This document shows positions 26,801-38,800 of a stretch of 64,000 nt of DNA, piece by piece. The notes below the pieces were generated by a model. The model saw only the letters and a program-made list of their open reading frames with translations, searched no databases and was not told the DNA's origin. Location of the stretch: positions 18,673,225 through 18,737,224 of the forward strand of contig OX419344.1 in the NCBI GenBank assembly GCA_948470475.1. The letters are read 5' to 3'. This stretch comes from Galaxea fascicularis. Taxonomy: Eukaryota > Cnidaria > Anthozoa > Scleractinia > Euphylliidae. Position numbers and translations under genes: made by a program. The number at the start of each line of letters is the position of its first letter. The stretch's first letter is position 1.

Positions 26801-29800
26801 AGAAGTAAATTTGAAAAACCAAGGAACAAACAATAGATACCTATGCGGACAACCTCTGCATATCTTCTGATCAGCAAAGCTACCACCCAGTATGTTAGAA
26901 AACAATGGATCGCCGCTTAACGCCTTCAAGCCTTCATCAAGGTTGTCTACCAGGTTGTTGAAGAATTCTAGTGCATCATGCTGCTCACGTAAATTCACTG
27001 GTTCACCCCACAGTCTGTTGTAAGAGAATATGAGACGGTCAGAAACTAATAAGTGTCATTAAAGAAGACTTGATCACAAACATCATAACGGTGTCTTTCA
27101 GTAACTGGCAATTTATTTAGTTCGCAAACGTTTTTCTTTGCTGCACAAAAATGTTATTTAGATCTCAGTTTTACAACGACTTCCCTCGAACCAAACCCTC
27201 TAATATGATTTTCACGCCTTTCTGCACCACCAAACAACTGCCAATTCCCTTTTTGAAAGTTCGGCGAACTTACTGTAAATAATTGAGTTATGTTCTTCGG
27301 CGATTATACCAATTGATCAAAAACGTATCTTGAAATCAGCGTAACCCTTTATTTTCCAGGAGTGATCAAAGTAAAGTAATTTCTTCATGCAATATGCTTA
27401 CAACGTCCAGCAGACAGAAGACGAGATTAAAGAAAAAATCAACTTGTAGATATTGTTTGATTTAACACCAAATTCTCAGAACTAACATTATATGCAGAGT
27501 ATGGCAGACAGTGAGGAGGATTAATACTGAGATCGTGCGAGTGAAAGGGTTAAAAATAGGCAGATTTAGAAAAGACAAGGCAACGGAATCAAATGAGAAT
27601 ACGAAAGCGCGCGCAACAGACTGAACGCGACTTTCAGTGTTCAATTTGCCGTTCCGCCATTGGTTAAGTTGGTTGTTAGACCTGCACGTGCCGTTGTCGA
27701 TGTCGTCAAGTTGTCATGTTGTCCGTCTTTTGCTAAATCTGCCTAACAGGGTACTATCGCAAACAAACAAGCTGATTGTTGAAAACGTTGACGTTTAAGT
27801 AGAACCTCTCCTATTTCTCCTTATCTATTTATTGTATCATCTCTCGTAAACACGTTATCAGTTTGCATAATAAAATAGCCATCACAACTGGCACGTCTAT
27901 ATCGTATCCACATTAGCTTATTGCTGTTGTTGTTTTAAGACCGTAAGGACTTCAAGATCTAGATGTAAACATTTTGTTAAGGAAAAAAATGCTTGAGGAG
28001 TGAAGGAGGGAGTAAGAAGCCATTCCCATGCGATACCGGCTGAGGCAATTTAAATAATAGACCAAAATGCTTTCGGAGTGCGTAATTAACCGCGCACTAT
28101 GCAGTTCACTTGACTTAAATAGAGGATCAAAAGCACCAGATACTCACTTAAAGGTTTTCCAGAATCCTTGAGGTACATGGAACTGCAGTTGGCTTTGCGC
28201 AAGATGCCCGAAGATGAACTGTATCTGATTGAGCACGCTCACTTGGTACTTCTTCGTTTGTTGTTCTTTTTCTTTAGCTTCTATCTCTTTGTCGATCTCC
28301 CTGTTGTCTTCTGACTGGTAGCCTGTGTCAATCGTGTTCTCACTCTCCGACTTCTCCTCCACATCGACGCCATCTTCGTCTTCCTTTGTCGTGGCTCCTT
28401 CGACCTTCAGTACACCCTCACGCAGCTCAGGTATCATGAACAGCTAAGGATACAAATATGGCATAAATCCATCAAATATTAAGGCATCGTTGCATATCAA
28501 ATGCCCGTTCATAAGAGGCGCGGGTAGCAGAAAGGGAGAGCACAAAGAAGACTATCAACAGGCCTCGTCCAGTCCCGATGGGTCAAACAGCGGATACGGT
28601 TAAGGGCCGTTAAGTCGCTCTTAAGTGGATAAAATGCTTGCCACTGATACCCTTTTACCCGCTGAAGGGTGCTTATCCGCTGGATAATGGTATCTGCTTT
28701 CTTGTACGTCGAAGCTTGCGGATTTCAGTTCACAGCTCCCCTGGGTGCCAGAGGTTATTTTTTCGTTTGGATGAGAGAATAACGCGATGAAGCCATGGCT
28801 ACGAGGCGCGAAGCTCCGAGAAGAAAAAAAATAACCTCTGGTCGCACGTATACTGAACCTCATTTCCGTGCTGTGCTGTCGCCCGGGAAACCACGCTTTT
28901 CCGAAGCCAATGAGAGTTGTTGTCTCATGTCGTCTGGGAAACCACGCTTTTCGTAAGCCAATCACAGTTGTTGTTTTATTTGATGAACCAATCAACGAAC
29001 TGGGAACTGATGATAAGGAAACGAATTTCGCGGCTCCTACGACCAGAGGCCTGTCTCTCGCCTTCTAATTTCGTTTTCAGGGGTAATTTATATTTTCAAG
29101 GAACCTCTGGAGCCAGGGTACTTCACAGTTGAAAGCTCAAGTAATCGAACCAGTGGTGTTTCTTTAAGTCTTTAAAGGGAGGGGGGAAACTCAGAAACCT
29201 AAAAATCATTACTGGTCATTTGGAGACAGACCTTGTACTAGTCGTCAACAGCAGATTAAATACAACATCAAAAAAATTAAGGGGTGGGGGGTAAATTAGG
29301 TTTCCCCTCTAGTACTATTGCACTGTTGGCCACTGAGTGATTTTAAGCTAGAAGCTGTTAGTCACTAACATTTGCTTTGTTAGATGGTTGCGCATACTTA
29401 CGTAGATTGGTCCACAAATTTATTAAGATTACAATAACTTACCAACGAATGCCTACGATAAGGCTGCTGAAGAACACAAGGCCCAGAACCTCAACCTTTC
29501 CAAATAGGTTAGTAAACGAAGACCCTGACAATACTGACCCAAAAGCTAGCACCCAGGTGTCTTGGGTTCAGAACAATAGTCATTCTAATATTATGAACAC
29601 ATGGAACTCTCACAATATGACTTGCTTAAACGTTCATTGATAGAGGACGAACTTTTAGCCTACCTGTTGAATTACTGAATTCATGTAACAAGTGGCCCCA
29701 GCATTCTTCAGCCCTACATAGCCTTTATAAGGGCGTGGTCCAATCGGGGGCAAATGCTCCCATTCGGTCAAATGGGTGTCCTCAGCTAAGATGGAGAAAT

Positions 29801-32800
29801 TGCTAGATAAATCATTACAAAACGACTCCGGAGTTTACACACATACATGCAGAAAACAATACATTCACTGTAAGTTGGAAATAATACTCCTTGATAGTGA
29901 GGCCCAGAGGACAAAAACAAATGAAAATGATAGTTATGTTAATCATCTTTATATGTTCCTTGCAATTCTTCTCTATTGTGTTTGTTGTCCTCTGGGTATC
30001 GCTATCAAGCTAAATTTTGATATCTAGAAAGAAGCCTATTCCGGGTTCTCCCAACAGGAATCGCACCAAGGATAAAGTAACTGCCAGCCAGCAAGGGCTG
30101 ATCCACAATTTTCGAACATTTTGTACTTTTACAGTTTGTATGTATGTATGTATGTAAAATTGATTCACAGTGGACTCAAATATTTACCAGTGTAATAAAA
30201 ATCTGAGAGAATGTCAGCCAGGACTTTGAGGTTTTGAACACAGCCTCGACAAAGGGCAACAAGAAGATCAAAAGCAGCCACTAAGGTTTGTGGGGTGGAA
30301 CAGATTGGCGTGACTCGCTTACTCCACACTTCATCTAACAGGAAAAAGAAACAACATTTTTGTATTTGGCTATAATTTTATGGTGCTAAACAGCGAAGAG
30401 AAAAGGCTAAATGAGAAAGCAACTGGTACACTAATTACTTGCCACTTTACGTTCTTGCCTGCTTTGTGATTCATTTCTTGCAAGTAAGGTTTCATCCAGA
30501 AACGAAATTTAGGTTTATTCAAACTGTTTTGGGTTTGTTGGTTTGCCTCTTTGAAAAGTTCACGTTTTGACATTCTAACTTTGGAAGGTTGTTATCTTGA
30601 TTTATGAAACATCATTCACATGGTGAAGCTTTCCCAAAATTATATCTTCTGAATAATAAATGTATGTCGTATCATTTTAGATATAGATTGATTAGTCTTT
30701 AAACACACTAGTTATTTATATAGCGTTGTCTCCTACCACGGTATTATTCAACTCATAATCTTAATTCTATAATTCATAAACTTGTACATTTATCTTCACA
30801 CCTGGCCTTCTTCAACTTGTCTACATAACTTCCTTAAGACATGACCCACCGAGAATAGCACTAGTTACCTGTGGGCAAGTCAAATTTGTTTACTGTCTAC
30901 GTATACTATTCGCCTCTCTTTGCTTGTCACTAAGTAACAACGTTAACACGTTATGAGTCCCTCTGAAGACAACTAGAAGGATTTAGTTTGTGCTCTTACC
31001 GCTGCCATCTCTGGCTTCAAGAATAAGTTTGGACGCAGGAAAGACAAAATGCTCCACAAGATCCTGAGAAACAAGCACAATATGTTCTACAATTAAAACC
31101 GATAAGTCTTTTCGCAGAAAATCTTGACTACACCGACATTTCTTGGGGAACACAAGACAGCACAGGCTAAACAGTGTTAAATCTGCGTTCATGTACGGCG
31201 TTGATTATACAACAGTGCTCAGCTTTGGCTTTCTATCGCTCGGTTTCCTTAGTCAAACATATTAGCAGTTATCCCTTTAATTCCAAGTATCAACACATGT
31301 AATCTCCTTACAAGTCTCATTTACTTCACTGTTACATGTAGGGAGAATTTGTACTGATGAACGTTAACTCAACTAATCCTTGGCGATCATTTCCTGTATT
31401 CTCATGCCCTGTATGCTTGACGAACTAGTGACACAGTAAGGTGAAGTTATGAATGGTGGTTACGAAAGGGTCAAGCAGGCCCAGTGAGCAGATTAGCAAA
31501 GGATGCATTACAGACCACAGTGAGATCACGCTGCTTAACATTTGCCTCAACTCAGATGATCGCACTATTGGATAGTCACATCAAGTTGTTGGCCTTGTTT
31601 GGATTAGTTTTGCAGAACTGAGTGGGTTTTACCTGGATAAGATTAGGACCATCCTTTTGTGTGCCGATCGCAAACTTTTTCTGGGCGGACTGGAAGAGCA
31701 GTAATTCTCTTGTGACTCCTAAATGTCCCTCCAGCAGTGCTTCATCAACAGGAGAACTTCCTTCCTCATGCGACAAAACAATATCCTGAAATATTACACA
31801 CAAAGAGCAACGAATGGGGCTTTGATAGTCAAAAACGAAGAAATCGTATCAGAGGATTATGAAACAATGAAGGACCAAATGCAAGCGGAACAAAAGAGAA
31901 GAAAATATTCTAGCTTTGTTTGTTTTACTCGGTTTTGCTTTTATTTGGTTCTTTGTCTGTTTGCTTTTTGCTACACTTCTATAATCAAGTTCCAAATTAC
32001 ATTACACTGTAAATTAGAAATCAATCAAAATACTTTTTCAACCTGGAGTGTGTTTATTCAAGATTTTGGAGCACATAGATAATGTGAATAGTAAAGGTCT
32101 CCACCGCTCTCACAGTCATTTACCAGGACTTCACTACTCAGGACTCCTTGCAATTTACCAAGGGAGCCGCCGAACTTATTTTGTCTCTCTCCCCTAGGAA
32201 ACGGTGCTATTATACAGTACAGTGACTTAACCAACCTTAGTCTTCTGCAGCCATGTAATTTCATTGTTGAGCATCATCTCCGCTGTGGGTAACGGGCAAT
32301 GCGTCATGTACGCATGCGCAAGCAACCTGAACAGATACGATCAGCAGTCGAGATTAAAACCGAAAAGGTGAAAACATCATAGCAACACGGAATTATTAGA
32401 AGAACGTATTTTTTAGCATCTCAAAGTTGAATTAAGAAAATTTAAAACCACACTATTAATCTTCTGTCGCGTAAGAATGTGTTTTATACAATGTGTTCAT
32501 CTTTACTTACTTGCAAAACAAACTGAAGTACTCATAGGAGGAACCTGCATGATCCTTGATGGAATTCTGTGAACAAATGGTAAGCCATTACTACGATTAT
32601 CAGTTGAGTTTGGACCGAGGGAAGTTTTGCCGTTGAAACCATGTTGTTGTCGAGGGGAACGCAAATAGTATTCATTGGCAACTTTTCGGGCTGTCATGTT
32701 ATCAGTCTTACCACGACAGCCAGAAAATCACTTGGCAGTGCAATTGTTAGAGGTACATCATAAATTATGGCCTCCACAACAATTTCAATTAACTTACCAC

Positions 32801-35800
32801 GAGCACTGTAAACAGTAGTGTAATAAAAAATATAAGTGGCCTGTGACCCTGGGAACATCTGGTCGCAACAAGAAAGAACTGTTCAGCCGTACTGAATCGG
32901 ATGGCTCTGTAAAAACAAAGGCAAACTTTAAGAACCGTCTCCGGCTTTGATTCCCAGATATGATAAAAAACGAACTTCCACGTGCAATATCAATAAATTG
33001 CCACACGTGGCAAAGATTGATCATTGTTAAAATGAATTCTCCTGAGCTTTTGGTTTTAGGGACCTTTAAATTTGAGTACGAACACGAGATCGAGCACGAG
33101 TACGAATTTCTAATCTCAAACCAGTCACCTTCCCTGAACCCTCACTCTTCCTTGTTACTTACCAGTAGATCCTGAGATAATAGAAACAAGATTGGTGTCA
33201 CTAGTGATAATCTAAAGCACGCGAACAGGATTTGAAAAGACGTACTCGTACTCGTACTTGATCTTGTACTCGTACTCAAATCTAAAGGTCCCTATTATCT
33301 CTGCTGGACTACAGAAGACCAAAATACCCATTTCTCGTGATTCAAACTCTGGGAAAATACCTGGAATAATGTTTTCAAAATGAACGCATGTTCTGAAAAC
33401 GGAACACTCATAGCGGAAGTGACCTAAGAACAAAACGCAGAATAGTCTGGCCCGAGCGGCTGGGACTCACTTCCGGTGTTACGTAATGAGCTTGTCCAGC
33501 CGCGCACGATCTTCCACCCGAGTAGTTACTGTGGTTCATTGTGGTATCGGGAGCAGAATGAACGCAACGCTATTCTGTACATCCAGAAAACGGAATAGTC
33601 ATAAAGGAAACGAGAAGCGTTTATTCCGAGTATTCCTATTTTGAGACAGTCCCTAACACTAACACGAGTTTAACCTTTAAACCTATTTGTCAGTAAGTGT
33701 AATCTCCACACTGCTGTCCATTCATTTTCTATGGTGATGATGAGGAGAATTTGTTAAACCATCAACACCTTTGTTACTTGTCGATCACTTCCTTTTTTCT
33801 CACAACCTTTATGTTTGTTTGAGCAGTGTTAACATAACGAGAAATTAAACAATGGTTACTCTGAGGGATAAAAAGGTTAAAAGGAGGACTCATGGTCAAA
33901 GTAAGCCAAAAGGGAAACGTTTAGTTCTGATGTGGAATGCATGGTTTAGCGAAACACATGTCAGTAACTGAAGTTTTCTCCATGCTAGATTATATTACCT
34001 GCTTTGACACATGATAAGAAGGTCGATGATAAAGCACTGCCAAGACTTGTCCTTAGTAAGAGCTTCTAGAGCACTCGGACAAAGCGCCAAACAAACACTC
34101 AGTACCTAGGGCACAACAATAGACGTGTCAACAAACAATCAAGACGAAGCATACAAAGGTTAAAAAAAAACTATGTCAATGTAAACAACCCATCCAACCA
34201 AGTCAATTCTACTCTTAGTGGGAGGATATGACTGCCGATTCATTACTCGACACGCGGTTCGTCTGTCCGTGGGGTCGTTTTCTTATACAAATGCTGTGGT
34301 TAAAATCATACAAAAAGAAAGGAAAGCTGGACTCACTTCTAGAGCTTCTCGTGCAACTTGAACGTCGTCACTTTCAAGTGCTTTCCCTGTAGGCTGCAGA
34401 TAAAAAGGACGCTTTTTTGTTATTCAAAAGCTCATACATGGCACAAGGAATGGACAAATGCCCCACTTACGTCGTTTTCGTAGTCCCTCCACACATTCAC
34501 ATATAATATAAACTTATTCCGACAAAAAGGCCTCAGTTCTAATTACGCGCGTTCAAAATCGCTATGTTGGACAGGGCCTGCGGGCATGATGGCACACCAG
34601 CAGTGACAGCTGATTCATACCTCGATCCCCCCCCCCTACCCCCTGTGGAGCTTAATGCATAAATTACCTACTGTCTTGGGACGCTGACATGTGTAAAAAT
34701 AACGTTAGAAAGCGCTTCGATCTTCCCGAGGATTGTCATTTGGCTCTCGATTTTACGCGTGTTGCCTTATTTAATCCTAACTGCTTTGAGTTGATTCTCT
34801 TTTTCCCTCTTTTACCACAACAAACGCTTTACCAAAGCCATACAAGATCCTGGCACAAGCGCACTTTCTCTTTTAAATGTACTAATAGTTTAGTTTATGT
34901 TGTCACTGCCTTCAGTTTCTGTTTGGCACAACCAAATACGGGCAAGAAATCAATAAAACATTGAAGAGGTTCAAGTACCTTGTCGTACGCTTTATGGATC
35001 TCTTCATTGGTGGACTGCATTAGATGGAGCATTCCAACGCCTGCCGCCCATGACAGTCTCTGCACTGACTTGATGGCACTCAGATCAGGTAATGGATCAG
35101 ACACCTACAAAAAAAAAACAGCTCATGAAACGTGAGCAAGTTTACCAACTTTGACACTTCTGGGAATACCCTATTTTACAGTTGTGTGTTCCGTGATCTA
35201 GCCTTTGGGTAGAAGCGACGCTGGAGGCGACATCGCTTTGATACAAACCTCTCTCAAAGACTGGAAGGGCACGCCTCAAAAACAGATGATAGTCTTGGTT
35301 TTGCTTCAATTGACAATGCTCATCACGATAACCATAAACAACTCTATGTACTTCACGTGAGCGGTCTTGCCGTCACAACGTAAAGTGTACTTAGTTGGTA
35401 ATGGAAGTCACAACACCTGTATGTTGTTGTAAACTCACCAAGTTGCTCAGATGCCCAGCGAGTCGAACAGCCATGTTCCGTAGCATACACTCAGTAGCGG
35501 GGTTGGGAATGTACTGTAATGCTTGCTGGAGGATCACTGCTGCATTGTGGGCACTGGCCGAGATAGGCGGTGGAGAACACGACGGGTCTGACGGCTGAAT
35601 AGCTTCAGCAACAACCGTCACCTGTGCGTACCCGACTACTGTCAGTAAAAACTTGGACATTTTAAGAAGCGTGTGGAATGCAGCTCTGCAAGGAGTTAGA
35701 GGAAAAACAGATTTAGCTGGATTGAAAGATTGTTACAAACATTTCCCAGCTACAGACAACAAGGAAAGCGTCTCAAAACAATACTTTGCAATACTCTGGG

Positions 35801-38800
35801 AAGTATCTTGAATACAGCCATCAAATTTTAATAATATAACTGACAAAGGGACTCACTGAACGACAAACTGACTGACTGACTGACTGACTGACCGACCAAC
35901 TGACCAACTGACCGACTGACCGACTGATCGACTGATTGACTGACCGACTGACCGACCCACTGACCGACCGAACAACTGAATGACCGACCGACCGACCGAC
36001 CGACCGACCGACCAACCGACTGACTGACCGACAGACAGACTGACGCACGCACGAGTTGGCAGGATGACAGACAGACAAACGGACCGACTGATCCCTCCAC
36101 TGATGGATCGATTCTATTATGAAACACTCGTGCTGTTTTTCCCCTGTGGTAGTCCTTGCCATGTAAACATTCTTTCCCACTCTTACATGCTGTTCATCAC
36201 TCTAGAAAGCGACCGATCAACACTCAACACTTTTATAAGCACCACGGACATACCTCTTGGTGAGTACATCAGCATTTTGAAGAAAATCTGTTCTTGTCAG
36301 CATGTTAAGTGCACACTGAATACCCCCACATTTCAAAAAGTGAACCTTAAAAAAAATCATTAAAGTTGCAGTTTTACATATGGTTAATAATGTTAGGAAA
36401 ACAAAGTCTGTTCTAACACAGCTTAAAGCAAAACCCAATGAATTTCCACAGGCTGTGTTGTGAGAAACCTTTGGAAAAAACCTTTTCAAATGTAATTAAA
36501 GACTTAAAAATAACTAATTAAAATATGAAACAAAGCATCACGTACTTGGAATTCTAAGGTTTGTTGATCTTGGCCAGGTAACGAGGCAGGCATAAGAAGT
36601 GAATAAACAATCTAAAAACAATGACATAACTGATGAGAGATTCATGGACACATTAGGACAACAATCAGTCACCACCAGAGCCTTAGATGGAACTACGTGG
36701 ATAGATGAAGGTCTCTTACGAGACATCAAAGCTAGATTACCCGGTTGTCTACACAAACAGGGTTCTCTAAATCTTTTCTTGCTACTAGAACACCTGTTAA
36801 AAATAACTCTACTGTGGAAAGTATCCTATTCGGGGAACAGAAATACTCCACGAGCATCATGCTACAGAAACCGGTTTGAGCTACCTGACAGCATACAAAA
36901 CCCGTAGGCCTTGTATGTGACTTTACCTCAACTGTACAACGTCGTAAAACATTTCAGGAACTGACTTATAACATTAGGAAATAAACAGCACATCACTACT
37001 CACGGTGCAAAACAAAGGAAAATTGGACAGAGGAGTACATGAACGCGTATATTACAATGAAAGACAGACAGACGGACGGACGAATGGGCAGACAGACAGA
37101 AAGACGGACGGACAGACAGACAGACGCACGGACAGACAGAAAGACGGGCGGACAGACAGACAGACAGACAGAAAGACGGACGCACAGACAAACAGACGCA
37201 CAGAAAGACAGAAAGACGGGCGGACGGACGGATGGACAGACAGACGGACAGACGGAAAGACAAACAGACAGACAGACGGACAGACAGACAGAATGTCCCG
37301 CACAAAAAAGCTAGACAGATGAATGAACTTGTAAGGTCCTAACCTCTAGGTTGTAGAGAACTTGCGTGGAAGACGGTGTAAAGAACATGGAATCGAGTGA
37401 TGGTGAACACGTCTTTGAGCTGTTTTCTGAACTAGCTCGGCACACATTCTTGATGTTTTCTACTGTTTCTGTGTCTACAATGTAAACCGGCATTCAACCA
37501 ATTACACTTCTGATAGAAATTACATAATTGTGCTATAAATTGTGGGGAGTATGTTTGATGTGTAATACGCAAGCCATGTCTTCTCAGTGTAGCAACCAAC
37601 AGCTAAAGTCCCCTACCAAGGGTGTCCAAGCGGAAGTACGGGAAAATTAATCGTGTTGTTTATTTTGTTCAGGTGTAAAGAAAATTACCTCATACGAGCT
37701 TTCATCCACAGAAATGGAAGTTGTAATCATCTTACACACCAGACGAAGTAGTCTCAAAATCAAGTCCTCTGTCAATCTTGCAGAAATAGCCGAATGGGCT
37801 GTATCCTTCGAACTGAGGTTTTTAACTCAGCAAGTTACGTTACGTTGCGTTATGTTGCGTTACGTAACGTTTTGTTACGATAGATTATGCTTAATTTGGT
37901 TACTGAGAGCTGTGCGATAAGAGTTAAACCGGAGAAGAGTGTCTACTACTTTATATGTTCCCGTGAAAGTGATGAATGTGAATTTGCGTTAACAACTGCG
38001 AGAAACAGTCTTCATTTGATTTCATTTCCGCGGTTCATGTACATGATTCATTTCATATTCACCACTCACATTAAGAAACGTTGTACATAAGGCAGATGTC
38101 ATGTAGTAATGTAATAATCAGTACATTCATAACTAAGTGAAATAAGATCGATGGGGTTTGTGTAGTCCTGAGAAGAATTGTTTAAGGTGACAGTGACTGG
38201 CTTTTCGCCGGAAAACCTGAGCGAAAGTCATCAGAGTCAAGTGATGACTTCCCCTCAGGTTGTCGAAACGTCAGTCAATGTCACCTTAAACAGCCCTTCT
38301 CAGGACTACACTCACCTGGACCACTGTACTTCACTTAGTTATGTTATGACTCCTGGGTTCAAACCATTTACACTTAGTCAGGGTGTCAAGTAACAAATGA
38401 CACTTAGAAAATAGGAAAATAGGAATGAGAGTGGCCAAAAAATAGGAAATAAATAGGAATTCTCACCCCAAAATAGGAAAAAAATAGGAGGATTTCTTTG
38501 AGTTCTATCCTCTTAACACTCCCAACAGCAACTCTGTTCCACAACACAACGCTTAAATATTTAACAGGCACCATGGCATACATCCACAATTCATTGACGT
38601 ATAAACAAAAATAAGTGTTACCACCTGTGTTACCGAGCACAACTCATCCTACAACAATTACCAGATTCCAAATTTCATTAGATACTTCACAAGATGATGA
38701 TTTATTAGTCCTTTAAAACTGTGTGACAAACTGAAACAAGATCAAAGTTCACGGTCCCCAAATGTCTTCCATACAATAAAAGCCAACCACGGCTTTTGAA

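Noticed and set aside
32503..32697. Long open frame starting [11 protein letters not shown] as a USP9X exon
   Set aside because: Its frame cannot continue into exon 39; the 56-nt exon 32511-32566 in another frame matches the family and joins in phase.
35821..36180. Ser/Val/Arg/Gln-rich minus-strand frames of 99-119 codons
   Set aside because: Pure product of the (CTGA/CCGA)n array.
37000..37322. Long open frames on both strands (D/R/Q/T-rich and S/V/C/L-rich)
   Set aside because: They are translations of a four-base tandem repeat; such repeats are open in several frames automatically.
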